DNA of 33,504 bases from UBA9414 sp958446945 (GCA_958446945.1 CAUCYJ010000006.1:1-33504), one strand, 5' to 3'; counted from the stretch's first letter, positions 24,386-32,977 are shown. Program-made: numbers and translations. The notes: generated from the sequence alone by a model not told the origin.

Positions 24386-26188
24386 TTACATACGGAATTT
24401 CTTATAAAACTCCTGTTTAAATTCCTTACCATGAAATAACGCCAATCCTGCAAGAAACAAAAAGCTGATCCCGCTGCATACAACCGAAGGCTCTGTTACT
24501 TTAACCGCACCGAACACCAGCAAAAGAAACGGAATCATTCCAAATCCTGCCGCCTGCACAAAATAAAATAAATATTCATTCTGTTCCAGCTTCTGCAGAC
24601 GCACAATGGTCATCATCGACAATAGCACCATCAGCGTACCGCATGGAAGCACATAACTAAGCGACCAGCCGGACCAGCCGGTAAAATAATCCCACAAAAT
24701 TGCCAGTACCGACACGCTGACAAGCTGCCACATACTGTTTTTCAGTAAGTTACGTCTTTTTGCATAACCGAGCATGACCATCGCCCAGATACAGGCGCAT
24801 CCTGCCACCGCAAAGATTGACCACCGAAGCGTTGGTGTCACAAGATAATTCAGCATCACACAGACAACTGCCGCTGCCATACAGGCAAAGGTAAAGAATT
24901 CGGGAAATTTTCGATTTTTTTCCGGTTTCTTTGCCGGAAAATTTTCTTCCAGTACTTCTACACCAAGTCCCTGTTCCCGCAAAATTCTGATAAAATTCCG
25001 CTGAATATTCGTACTCATCACTTTAGATGTAAATCCAAGCATCATCGTATCCTGAAAGGAACAGCTGCACAGCTGAAGTTTATCTGTACTTGTAAAAACT
25101 CCAAAACGTTCAATATAATTCTCATAAGCTTCCGGAAGTCTGACTGCCGACATATTCGAAAACACTGCGGTAATGCTTCGCCCTCCAAGCGTTGTTCCTG
25201 CTAACAGAAAGAGATTCTTTATTTCCAGCGGTACTGCCCTTAGAAACGGATTCTTTTCCAGACGCACAAATTCATTCATCCGTTCTGCTACCCGCTCTTT
25301 CGTAAGTTCCTTTGCAAATCGTTCTTTCACATGCAGCAGCACGTCGTCAAATATTGTTTCTGCTGAAAACTCATATCCCGCTTCCAACCATCCAAAAAAA
25401 TTCGCCATAGATCGCGATGGGAAATAATTACGCAGATTGATCGGGATCATTAAGGTGACTGGTTTTTTCGCCTGATGCTCTGTCATCTCTTCGTGGATCG
25501 CACAGAGCAATACTGCACTCAAAAATACGGTAATTGAAACCCCCCGGCTTCTTGTATAGTTCAAAAGCTCCTGCACAGACATCCTGCATTCCATAATTTC
25601 CATTTCATCCTGTTCCAGTTTCGGCCCCGGAAGCTGGAATGCTTTTCGCTTTCTTTCCGGATTTTTTGTTTTTTTCTCAGAATAGTACTGCGAAAAACTA
25701 TCTTCTTCCTGATCCCGGTTTGTCAAAAGCTGTTCTCCTGTTTCCGGAAAAGTTACGTCAGGATGTGCAAGCTGCAAATACTGCTGCACCAATTCTTTAA
25801 GAAATCTTGTTGCGCCGGTTCCATCAGACAATGCATGAAAAATCTCAAAATTAATCCTATTTTCATAATAGGAAACTTCAAATAACAGACGTTTCTGATC
25901 CGGCACATAAAGCTTACTGCACGGCGGCTTATCTTCCTGCGTCACTTCTGCCGGAAGTTCCCTGTGCTCCAGATAAAACCAAAACAGTCCTTTTCTTAAA
26001 ACCGCCAGATAAAGCGGATAGCGCTCAACAGTTCGCTCAAGCGCCTGCTGCAAAAGCTCTGCATCCACTTTTTCTTTCAGACAGCAGTAAAACCGAAATA
26101 CTCTCGTATCTTTTTTACCGGTGGCTGCCGGAAATGCAAGCGCTGCATTGTCTAATTTACGCCATCTGGATCTTCTTCCTTCCCGCAT
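24386..26188 (-). CDS. Condensation-domain-like acyltransferase fused to a six-helix membrane domain
   Basis: 600 residues. The N-terminal ~420 resemble condensation/alcohol-acetyltransferase-like enzymes: FEIFHALSDGTG at residues 115-126 provides the catalytic His118 and the DG of the HHxxxDG motif, with Phe in place of the first His. LMIPINLRNYFPSRSM and SNMSAV continue the fold. From about residue 430 there are six hydrophobic helices, of the type labelled DUF6320 in Lachnospiraceae as far as I recall. A membrane-linked acyl transfer is likely, but donor and acceptor are unknown. GGAGG nine bases before the ATG lies inside the upstream esterase gene, giving a 37-base overlap and tight coupling. 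Confidence 0.75.
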   Translation of the reverse strand: MREGRRSRWRKLDNAALAFPAATGKKDTRVFRFYCCLKEKVDAELLQQALERTVERYPLYLAVLRKGLFWFYLEHRELPAEVTQEDKPPCSKLYVPDQKRLLFEVSYYENRINFEIFHALSDGTGATRFLKELVQQYLQLAHPDVTFPETGEQLLTNRDQEEDSFSQYYSEKKTKNPERKRKAFQLPGPKLEQDEMEIMECRMSVQELLNYTRSRGVSITVFLSAVLLCAIHEEMTEHQAKKPVTLMIPINLRNYFPSRSMANFFGWLEAGYEFSAETIFDDVLLHVKERFAKELTKERVAERMNEFVRLEKNPFLRAVPLEIKNLFLLAGTTLGGRSITAVFSNMSAVRLPEAYENYIERFGVFTSTDKLQLCSCSFQDTMMLGFTSKVMSTNIQRNFIRILREQGLGVEVLEENFPAKKPEKNRKFPEFFTFACMAAAVVCVMLNYLVTPTLRWSIFAVAGCACIWAMVMLGYAKRRNLLKNSMWQLVSVSVLAILWDYFTGWSGWSLSYVLPCGTLMVLLSMMTIVRLQKLEQNEYLFYFVQAAGFGMIPFLLLVFGAVKVTEPSVVCSGISFLFLAGLALFHGKEFKQEFYKKFRM

Positions 26189-27126
26189 ACGGTTTCCTCC
26201 TCTCTCAAAAACCGATTCATATGATCAAAACTCTCCTGCACATGTAAATGTCGGATTCCAAGTGCAAAGAATCCGTGAAGTGCATCCGGTATTCGTTCCA
26301 CCCGTACCTTATTTCCTGCCTCGCGAAGACATTTTCCATAAGCTTCTCCCTCGTCCCGCAGCGGATCGAATTCTGCAGTCAGAATCAGTGTATCCGGAAG
26401 ATTTCGGAAATCTTTCGCCCGAATCGGAGCGAAGTAAGGATTTTCCCTGTCTTTTTCTGTTCGCTCATAGAGTTTGATATAAGTCTCCATTTTTACTCGT
26501 GTCAAAAGATAATCCTGACCATTTTCTATCACGGACCGAAATGGTGTCTGCTCTGAATAATCACTGTTCGTCGCCGGATAGATCAATATCTGTCTCCGCG
26601 GCATAAATTCTCCCAAATCCCTTGCCATCATAGAAACAGCTGCGGCAAGATTGCCGCCGGCGCTGTCTCCTACAAGAGTAATCCGTTGTGGATCTGTATG
26701 GAGTAAAAAGGAATTTGTAAACAAACTTCTTGCAGCCTCATAGCAGTCTAACAATCCGGTAGGAAATTTATATTCCGGCGCCAGACGATACTCCACCGAT
26801 ACAACAATCTGGTTCGTAGACTGAGACATTTGTGCGCAGACACGGTCATAGTTTTCCACACATTCTGTTACCCAGCCACCGCCGTGAAAAAATAACAATA
26901 CCGGGAAGTGATGCCCTTTCTCAAGTCCCATTTCCATTGCTTCCTCCGATGGAAAGTAGACTCTTACCGGTATTTCATAATTTCCTCGGCAAATGCGCTC
27001 ATCCAATTTTTTCACGAAGATCCTCATCGGATCTAACTGCTTTAAATCTGCAAACCTTCTGGAAGATTCCACCTCAATATCTCCATAAGACAAAGCATGT
27101 AAAAGTGCTTTTACTGTTTTCTTCAT
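26152..27126 (-). CDS. HSL-family alpha/beta hydrolase (esterase/lipase)
   Basis: 324 residues of the hormone-sensitive-lipase family. It has the oxyanion motif FFHGGGWV, VEYRLAPEYKFP, the nucleophile elbow GDSAGGN, the acid in AEFDPLRDEG and the His in DALHGFFALG, so the catalytic triad is complete. No signal peptide, hence cytoplasmic. It hydrolyses short acyl esters in known relatives. It overlaps the acyltransferase-membrane gene downstream by 37 bases and follows the EIIC_2-like gene by 21 bases. An ester-linked product handled by both enzymes is plausible but unproven. Confidence 0.9.
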   Translation of the reverse strand: MKKTVKALLHALSYGDIEVESSRRFADLKQLDPMRIFVKKLDERICRGNYEIPVRVYFPSEEAMEMGLEKGHHFPVLLFFHGGGWVTECVENYDRVCAQMSQSTNQIVVSVEYRLAPEYKFPTGLLDCYEAARSLFTNSFLLHTDPQRITLVGDSAGGNLAAAVSMMARDLGEFMPRRQILIYPATNSDYSEQTPFRSVIENGQDYLLTRVKMETYIKLYERTEKDRENPYFAPIRAKDFRNLPDTLILTAEFDPLRDEGEAYGKCLREAGNKVRVERIPDALHGFFALGIRHLHVQESFDHMNRFLREEETVCGKEEDPDGVN

Positions 27127-27147
27127 GTACTCTCTCCCGCTATTTTC

Positions 27148-28209
27148 TTATAGATCAAGCTTCAAATCATCTTCTAATATCCATCCCATCTTCCGCATCG
27201 GCGCTGCAAATATTAATGTCAGCACTGCCGGAAGTACAAAACAGATCAAAAGCATCCCGATCCAGTCCATTGCCGTAATCGCCGTCTTAGCGCCATTGGC
27301 AACGTCCTGTACCCAGCCGGTATACACTCCAATCTGTCCTACAAGCCCACATGTTCCCATTCCGGAAGCTACTGCAGCTCCATTCATTTTCATTTGAAAC
27401 AAACAAGTAGAAATCGGTCCGGTAATGGCTGATGCCAGAATCGGCGGAAGCCAAATTCTCGGATTCTTAACGATATTGCCCATCTGAAGCATGGAAGTTC
27501 CAATTCCCTGGGCAAAGAAACCGCCCCATTTATTCTCCCGAAAGCTCATTACCGCAAATCCAATCATCTGAGCACAGCACCCTGCTACTGCCGCTCCTCC
27601 GGCAAGACCGGTAAGACCAAGCGCCGCACAGATGGCAGCACTGCTGATCGGGAGTGTAAGTGCAATTCCTACAACAACAGAAACGATCATTCCCATAAAA
27701 AATGGCTGAAGTTCTGTTGCCCACATGATCGCATTTCCAACACTGCTGGCTGCAGCACCGATTGCCGGTGCCCACCACATTGATAAGAGCGTTCCTACAA
27801 GGATTGTCACACACGGTGTCACAATAATATCTACCTTTGTCTCTTTCGACACAGCTTTTCCAAATTCCGCTGCAAAAATCGTTACGACAAGAACTGCCAA
27901 AGGTCCGCCGGCGCCTCCAAGTGCATTCGCCGCCTCTCCCACTGCAATGAGTGAGAAGAGCACAAGCGGCGGACATTTCAGCGCATAACCAATGGCTGCA
28001 GCCATTGCCGGTCCTGTTGCAGCTTTTGCGTAACCTCCTACAGCAATCAATACTTCACTTCCCATCTGTTCTCCCAGAGTAGAAATGATTGTTCCAATTA
28101 ACAGAGATGCAAATAACCCCTGTGCCATAGCACCAAGGGCCTCAATCCCATAACGCTTGACAGAAAATAAAATATCTTTCCGTTTCAAAAATGCCATCCA
28201 TCGTTCCAT
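27148..28209 (-). CDS. Stand-alone EIIC_2-type membrane protein (PTS IIC-like)
   Basis: 353 residues, rich in Gly and Ala, with about ten hydrophobic segments (for example GLFASLLIGTIISTLGEQMG and ATGPAMAAAIGYALKCPP). It resembles the PTS_EIIC_2 family of PTS IIC-like proteins that occur without IIA or IIB domains. No IIA or IIB gene is nearby, so sugar phosphorylation is doubtful. AAGGA precedes the ATG at 28209. It lies 17 bases after the broken MATE gene and directly before the HSL hydrolase. Substrate unknown. Confidence 0.78.
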   Translation of the reverse strand: MERWMAFLKRKDILFSVKRYGIEALGAMAQGLFASLLIGTIISTLGEQMGSEVLIAVGGYAKAATGPAMAAAIGYALKCPPLVLFSLIAVGEAANALGGAGGPLAVLVVTIFAAEFGKAVSKETKVDIIVTPCVTILVGTLLSMWWAPAIGAAASSVGNAIMWATELQPFFMGMIVSVVVGIALTLPISSAAICAALGLTGLAGGAAVAGCCAQMIGFAVMSFRENKWGGFFAQGIGTSMLQMGNIVKNPRIWLPPILASAITGPISTCLFQMKMNGAAVASGMGTCGLVGQIGVYTGWVQDVANGAKTAITAMDWIGMLLICFVLPAVLTLIFAAPMRKMGWILEDDLKLDL

Positions 28210-28226
28210 AAGACTCTATTCCTTTC

Positions 28227-29548
28227 TTATTCCATTTTCTTTCTCATGTTTCTATAATAAAGAATTCCCACTGCATCTGCAAGTCCCCATCCAATAGGAA
28301 TTGCCCACCAGATTCCCCATACGCCAATCCATGTAATTGGTGCAAGCGCATACGCAAGCCCTACCCTTGTTCCGAGGGAAATGATCGTCAGTACAACTGA
28401 CATAAACGGCTTTGCAATAGCCCGGTATAATCCATACAGTAGGAAAAGGCATCCGATTCCGCAATAAAATGCTCCTTCAATCCGAAGATACTCTACACCG
28501 ATTTTAACAATCTCTGTCTCTGACGGATCAATAAAAATCCACATGAATGGTTTCGCCAGAATCCATACCAAAACAGAGATGACTGCACAGAACATCATAG
28601 AGATCTTTAGCGCTGTTTTCGTGCCTTTCTGAATCCGTTTTCTTTCTCCGGCCCCGTAATTCTGCGAGATAAAAATAGAATATGCATTTCCAAATTCCTG
28701 CGCCGGCATATATGCAAAGGAATCGATCTTGACTGCTGCAGCAAATGCTGCCATAACCGCAGTACCAAACTGATTCACGAGCCCCTGCACCATTAGAATT
28801 CCAAAATTCATTACGGACTGCTGAATGCATGTAAATACCGAATACTGTCCGATTTCTTTCAGCAATCCCCAGTCTGTACAAAAATCTGTCCAATGAATTC
28901 GAAGCTGCTTCTCCCGCACAAGCGTATAGAGCAATACTCCTGCTGATGAAATTCCTTGAGCAATTACCGTCGCAAAAGCTGCTCCTTTTGGTCCCCACTG
29001 AAACCCAATTACAAATAAAAGATCCAGTACAATATTGCATACCGAAGCTGCCGCAAGCGAAATAAGCGGCACAACTGAATTTCCAATGGCTCTCAGCAAA
29101 AATGCAAAATAATTATACAGGAAAGTAAAGAGCATTCCAAAAAGAATCACCGAAAGATAGTCTCTAAGAATACCTCGGATTTCCCCCGGCACTTGCAAAA
29201 GTCTTATAATCTGATCAATCCAACAGACAGATGCTGATGTAAGCACTGCCATAATCACAGCAATGACGGCAAATGACATGGCAATACTTTGTTTGAGACG
29301 CTTCATTTTCTTTCCTCCGTAGTACATAGAAAACAAAGCTCCGCATCCCATGCAAAGTCCGATGTCAAAAATGTCATAAAAGCATATGCCGCTCCCACTG
29401 CTGCAAGGGCTTCTGTTCCAAGAACTTTCCCTACAATCAATGTATCTGCAATATTATAGACTTGCTGAAGCAGATTTCCCAGAATCATTGGAATAGAAAA
29501 CATTATTAATTTTCGTCCAATGGATCCACTTGTTAAATCCTGATTCAT
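28227..29548 (-). pseudogene. MATE family efflux transporter, frameshifted
   Basis: Two overlapping frames together make one MATE transporter of about 440 residues. Residues 1 to ~67 (MNQDLTSGSIGRKLIMFSIP onward) are read from 29548. The rest (GLCMGCGALFSMYYGGKK onward) is read in another frame down to 28227. The switch lies near 29359-29372, at AYAFMTFLTS / IGLCMGCG. Comparison with typical MATE spacing (two or three Ile/Leu between the TS and the GLCMG) suggests a small deletion there, not just one lost base. No slippery site or stimulator is apparent, so a pseudogene or an assembly error is more likely than programmed frameshifting. GAGGGGG precedes the ATG at 29548. No promoter is visible between the terminator at 29567 and this gene. 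Confidence 0.82.
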
Positions 29549-29566
29549 CTTATCCCCCTCATAAGT

Positions 29567-29597
29567 AAAAAAACCGGTTCTTCTCAGCCGGTTTTTT
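29567..29597 (-). terminator. Terminator after the parvulin gene
   Basis: Arms AAAAAACCGG and CCGGTTTTTTT enclose a 10-base loop, with A and T runs on both sides. It starts 21 bases after the parvulin stop and lies before the MATE gene; it is symmetrical enough to work in both directions. Confidence 0.85.
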
Positions 29598-29617
29598 ACA
29601 ATATCTTCTATGATACA

Positions 29618-30358
29618 TTATGCGTTCATATAAGTTTCTTTTAATTCATTCAGCTTTCTATTATAGACTGCTTTTTGCTTCTGCTGAAGAACGGTCTTTT
29701 CAATCTGTTCTTTTGCATCAGCAAATGCAATTGTCTCTGGTTCCTGATGGGATTCCACTTTGATCAGATGATATCCAAACTGTGTCTGAACCGGTCCTAC
29801 CACAACTCCCGGCTCTGCCGTAAATGCAGCGTCCTCAAATTCTTTTACCATCTGTCCTTTGCCAAACTGTCCGAGATCTCCTCCCCGATCTTTGGATGGA
29901 CAGGTAGAGTATGCTTTTGCAGCCTCTTCAAATGTTTTTGCTCCACTTTCGATTTCTTCTGCAATGCTGCTGCACTGCTCATTTGTCTCAACAAGAATAT
30001 GTTTTGCCTGTACCATCTCGCCTTTTACAAACTGTTCCGGATTGCTGTTGTAGAATTCTTTTGCCTCTTCTTCTGTCACAACAATTCCTTTCAATGTTTC
30101 TTTCATAGCGAACTGAGATAACAGCTCTCTTCTCACATCTTCCATAATCATGCGAAATTCTTCTGTTTCGTCCAGCTTCATTTCCTTACCTAACGCTGCA
30201 TATAAGCGCATAGATACAAGCTGATCTAAATAATATGCTCTCATCTGTGGGTTCTCTGCATAAATTTTCTGATTCGGAGGCAGTTTCTGTAAAAATGCAT
30301 CTAAATCTTCTTTTGTAATCGTCTCTCCTGCCACTGTTGCTAAAATTTCCTGACTCAT
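29618..30358 (-). CDS. Cytoplasmic parvulin-type peptidyl-prolyl isomerase
   Basis: 246 residues. The N-terminal SurA-like helical part is followed by a parvulin domain with VQAKHILVETNEQ, CPSKDRGGDLGQFGKGQMV and VGPVQTQFGYHLIKVE (about residues 115-205), then a C-terminal helix. There is no signal peptide or lipobox, so unlike PrsA it should stay in the cytoplasm. GGAG precedes the ATG at 30358. A 40-residue Cys-rich gene sits 22 bases upstream under the same promoter. Likely role: folding of cytosolic proteins. Confidence 0.92.
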   Translation of the reverse strand: MSQEILATVAGETITKEDLDAFLQKLPPNQKIYAENPQMRAYYLDQLVSMRLYAALGKEMKLDETEEFRMIMEDVRRELLSQFAMKETLKGIVVTEEEAKEFYNSNPEQFVKGEMVQAKHILVETNEQCSSIAEEIESGAKTFEEAAKAYSTCPSKDRGGDLGQFGKGQMVKEFEDAAFTAEPGVVVGPVQTQFGYHLIKVESHQEPETIAFADAKEQIEKTVLQQKQKAVYNRKLNELKETYMNA

Positions 30359-30380
30359 ATTTCAATCTCCTGTAGTAAAC

Positions 30381-30503
30381 TTATTTTTCTTCTTTTTGAA
30401 TTCCTTTTTCCTTTGCAAGATTCTCACCAAAGGAACATTTCGGCTTCTCAAGACTGCACTCTTTCATACAGCCTGTACAATGCTCTGTATCTGTATGACT
30501 CAT
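30381..30503 (-). CDS. 40-residue cysteine-rich small protein
   Basis: Translation from the ATG at 30503 gives MSHTDTEHCTGCMKECSLEK, then PKCSFGENLAKEKGIQKEEK and TAA. Cysteines are C9-x2-C12-x3-C16-x6-C23, with His3 and His8 close by. A metal or Fe-S site is plausible. GGAGG lies eight bases upstream, and a near-consensus promoter lies about 30 bases before the start. The stop is 22 bases before the parvulin gene, so the two are probably co-transcribed. I do not recognise the family. Confidence 0.78.
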   Translation of the reverse strand: MSHTDTEHCTGCMKECSLEKPKCSFGENLAKEKGIQKEEK

Positions 30504-30532
30504 TTCATTTTCCTCCTTACATCTACTGTCCT

Positions 30533-30561
30533 ATTATAGCGAACTTCCACCCATTTCACAA
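30533..30561 (-). promoter_or_regulatory. Promoter of the Cys-rich protein and parvulin operon
   Basis: Minus-strand TTGTGA (30556-30561), a 17-base spacer and a perfect TATAAT (30533-30538), about 30 bases before the small gene's start. Confidence 0.7.
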
Positions 30562-30578
30562 GCAGAACTTCATTCCTC

Positions 30579-30616
30579 TAAAAACACCGCAGACATTTTT
30601 CATTATGTCTGCGGTG
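30579..30616 (-). terminator. Terminator after the 68-residue membrane protein gene
   Basis: A perfect 12-base stem CACCGCAGACAT / ATGTCTGCGGTG with an 8-base loop, followed by five T on the minus strand, about 20 bases after the stop. Confidence 0.92.
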
Positions 30617-30635
30617 CAAGTATTCTTTTCTGTCA

Positions 30636-30842
30636 CTATTTCATTCTGCGCATATTGTACTGATGGTAATTCTTATATCTGGAAGAAGAACTCTTCATTT
30701 GCAGACGCATCTGATGCATCCTTGCTTCCTTCCTCTGTAATTCTGCCATTCGCTCTGCATCCATTTTAAAATACACTGCTGTCAAAATACCGATCATCAC
30801 AGTACCGATTGTAAAAAAAATCATCCGTATTTCGTTCAACAT
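30636..30842 (-). CDS. Small single-pass membrane protein, unknown
   Basis: 68 residues. One hydrophobic helix (about residues 7-25, IFFTIGTVMIGILTAVYF) is followed by a basic, Met- and Arg-rich tail ending YNMRRMK, which should face the cytoplasm by the positive-inside rule. GGAG precedes the ATG. It has its own promoter candidate and a strong terminator, so it is a stand-alone gene, which supports it being real. No family recognised. Confidence 0.65.
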   Translation of the reverse strand: MLNEIRMIFFTIGTVMIGILTAVYFKMDAERMAELQRKEARMHQMRLQMKSSSSRYKNYHQYNMRRMK

Positions 30843-30878
30843 AAAACCTCAACTCCTATCCACTTTTAAATTACTTTT

Positions 30879-30907
30879 ATTGTAAACTCAAAGTTTATAA
30901 TAGTTAA
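30879..30907 (-). promoter_or_regulatory. Putative promoter of the 68-residue membrane protein
   Basis: Minus-strand TTAACT (30902-30907) and TACAAT (30879-30884), spacer 17, in a very AT-rich gap of about 100 bases that holds nothing else I can identify. Confidence 0.45.
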
Positions 30908-30948
30908 TTATTTTTATGTGTTTTATTAAGTTTTCAGATTTATTATTC

Positions 30949-31794
30949 TTATTCTGTTTTTAAGAGCGGTATTTTACTTTCGCAAGGTACTCTCGTCTGA
31001 CATTTTCCACATCCCATATGCGTTTTATAGGTTTCTTTTGTCTTACCAAGAAATGCCTCGCACTTCTCGTGATCCTTCCCTGCTTCCAATGAAATCGCCT
31101 TTGCCGGACACCGTCTCACACATGCCCCACATCTTGTGCAATAGTCGTAGATTCCTGTATATTCCCGTTTTCGCGGCTCAAAACTTCCGCTGACAATCAA
31201 ACTTCCCAGTCTTCCGGCCATTCCTTTTTCGGTAATCAGCCCTTTCGAAAGACCGAAAGTACCAAGACCGCAAAGATATGCCACATGTCGTTCTGACCAG
31301 TTACTTGTATACGAACTGCCCTGCCACAGATCTTCCTGACCGTGCCCAGACTTTGTTACACTGTGAAATCTGCTGTCTTCTGCCGGAATGACACACTGCA
31401 TTCCGTCTGCTTCCAGAAGTTCTTTGATATATCTGCAGACTGCCATGACAAATTTCTGACCTTCGATTCTGGCATGCAGCCATTCTTTTGATGGTTCCTC
31501 TTTCAAAATACCATTGCTTTTCTTTACCTGTTCTGTAAAGGGAAGCAAAAAGCTAATAACACTTTTTGCTTCGCCAAGCCATTGTCCCGGCAAGAGAAAC
31601 TGCGGACCTACTGCTTCTTTCTTCTGAAATTCTGCAAACATCTTATCATCAGCCGTTCCATACCCCCATATCGGTGGTTCATACATCTTCAGTCCTATGC
31701 AGTCTGGAGCAAGCGCCTCCTCTTCTGAGACATAATTCATCGGTGATGCATTAACAAATACTTCGACTTTTCTTTCCAGCTCTTCCTTCGTCAT
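30949..31794 (-). CDS. QueG-like 4Fe-4S protein (COG1600 family)
   Basis: 281 residues from MTKEELERKVEVF. AAAGGAGG lies nine bases upstream of 31794, while the frame to 31842 is upstream of that site. The C-terminal part has a ferredoxin motif CTRCGACVRRCP, then CEAFL and CGKCQTRVPCES for a second cluster, as in epoxyqueuosine-reductase relatives. GRLGSLIVSG and YLCGLGTFGLSKGLIT also match. It is shorter than true QueG and lacks its C-terminal repeats, and no queuosine gene is nearby. It is therefore best called a QueG-like reductase of unknown substrate. Confidence 0.78.
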   Translation of the reverse strand: MTKEELERKVEVFVNASPMNYVSEEEALAPDCIGLKMYEPPIWGYGTADDKMFAEFQKKEAVGPQFLLPGQWLGEAKSVISFLLPFTEQVKKSNGILKEEPSKEWLHARIEGQKFVMAVCRYIKELLEADGMQCVIPAEDSRFHSVTKSGHGQEDLWQGSSYTSNWSERHVAYLCGLGTFGLSKGLITEKGMAGRLGSLIVSGSFEPRKREYTGIYDYCTRCGACVRRCPAKAISLEAGKDHEKCEAFLGKTKETYKTHMGCGKCQTRVPCESKIPLLKTE

Positions 31795-31878
31795 GGGACA
31801 TTCCTCCTTTATTTCATTCCTTTCGCTGAACCGTATCCTCATGGTTCTGCCATCCTGATTTTACTCATCTATGGAATT

Positions 31879-31907
31879 ATTATAAAAGATTACAAACCAT
31901 TCCACAA
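31879..31907 (-). promoter_or_regulatory. Promoter of the QueG-like gene
   Basis: Minus-strand TTGTGG (31902-31907), a 17-base spacer and a perfect TATAAT (31879-31884), immediately after the DnaJ-like gene. Confidence 0.6.
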
Positions 31908-31913
31908 GCCATT

Positions 31914-32897
31914 TTACGCTCTGCCGGTTTGATAATTTTGAAGATTTTCATGACTTAGGCATGCATACTCTTTCAATTTCTGCTTTGCCTCCGGGCTTAA
32001 TCGTTTCGGAACCTGAATCTGAACCGTCACATACTGATCACCATATTGCTCCGGGTTTGTCATAGATACAATCCCTTTGCCTTTCAGCCGGATTCTGCAT
32101 CCGGACTGTGTTCCTTCTTTAATTTTACATAAAACATCCCCGTACAACGTCTGTACTCTTGCCTCGCCGCCGAAAACAGCTGTTGTAAATGGAATATTGC
32201 ATACCGTATAGACATCTGCTCCTTTTCTCTCGAAATTCGGCTTTTCTCCCACCGTTACCTCCAAAAGAATATCTCCTGCCTCTCCTCCATCCATTCCCGG
32301 CATTCCTTTTCCACGGAGCCGTACTGTTTTCCCACTGTCAATTCCTGCCGGAATATGCACCTGCAGTCTCTGGATCGTTCCTGTCTGCGGATTCTGAAAT
32401 GAAATAACCTTTTCACATCCAAATACGGCTTCATCAAAAGTTATCTCCACCTGGGCCCTTACATCCTGCCCCTTTTTCCGGAATTGCCTTCTTGTTCCAT
32501 CTGATTGAAAACCTCCTGCATGGAATCCGTGTCCAAACAAATTTTCAAACAGATCATCCATATCGCTGCCTTCAAAATGAAACTCATGAAATGTTCCATC
32601 TCCAAAACCGCCCCTGAATTCTCCATAACCATTCTGAGCGCCTCCGGTTCCTCCACCTGACATACTTCCATCAAATGCTGCATGTCCGAAACAATCGTAC
32701 AATTTCTTTTTCTCCGGATCACTCAATACATTATACGCTTCTGTAACTTCTTTAAACTGCTGTTCCGCCTCAGGATTTCCTTCATTGGCATCTGGATGGT
32801 ATTTCTTCGCCAGTTTTCTGTAAGCTTTCTTAATCTCACTGCTCTCTGCCTGTTTATTTATTCCTAGAACTTCATAATAATCTCTTTTTTGCTTCAT
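31914..32897 (-). CDS. DnaJ/CbpA-type co-chaperone without zinc finger
   Basis: 327 residues from MKQKRDYYEVLGI, with GAGGT upstream of 32897. The J domain has the HPD triad (KKYHPDAN) and is followed by a Gly/Phe-rich linker. Two DnaJ C-terminal substrate-binding domains follow (for example VHIPAGIDSGKTVRLRGKG and ITFDEAVFGCEK). The four CxxCxGxG repeats of classical DnaJ are absent, so this is a type II protein that stimulates DnaK without its own zinc centre. No dnaK or grpE is adjacent, so it is probably a second J-protein beside a canonical DnaJ elsewhere. It has its own promoter. Confidence 0.93.
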   Translation of the reverse strand: MKQKRDYYEVLGINKQAESSEIKKAYRKLAKKYHPDANEGNPEAEQQFKEVTEAYNVLSDPEKKKLYDCFGHAAFDGSMSGGGTGGAQNGYGEFRGGFGDGTFHEFHFEGSDMDDLFENLFGHGFHAGGFQSDGTRRQFRKKGQDVRAQVEITFDEAVFGCEKVISFQNPQTGTIQRLQVHIPAGIDSGKTVRLRGKGMPGMDGGEAGDILLEVTVGEKPNFERKGADVYTVCNIPFTTAVFGGEARVQTLYGDVLCKIKEGTQSGCRIRLKGKGIVSMTNPEQYGDQYVTVQIQVPKRLSPEAKQKLKEYACLSHENLQNYQTGRA

Positions 32898-32943
32898 ACA
32901 AATCACCTCGAATTGCACTCCAAAATCCACTTGTTCTATATGT

Positions 32944-32971
32944 ACTATAACACTTTTTACAAAAATGTCAA
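32944..32971 (-). promoter_or_regulatory. Promoter of the DnaJ-like gene
   Basis: Minus-strand perfect TTGACA (32966-32971), a 16-base spacer and TATAGT (32944-32949). I see no CIRCE heat-shock inverted repeat around it. Confidence 0.7.
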
Positions 32972-32977
32972 CGCAAC

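Noticed and set aside
27530..27976. 148-residue Cys-rich frame on the minus strand
   Set aside because: It overlaps the EIIC_2-like gene in another frame and its cysteines arise from Gly/Ala-rich codons of that gene; no ribosome site.
28528..29040. 170-residue frame inside the MATE gene
   Set aside because: Shadow of the MATE coding sequence in another frame; composition is not protein-like.
29355..29378. Programmed ribosomal frameshift in the MATE gene
   Set aside because: No slippery heptamer, internal ribosome-like site or downstream structure seen, and residues appear to be missing at the join.
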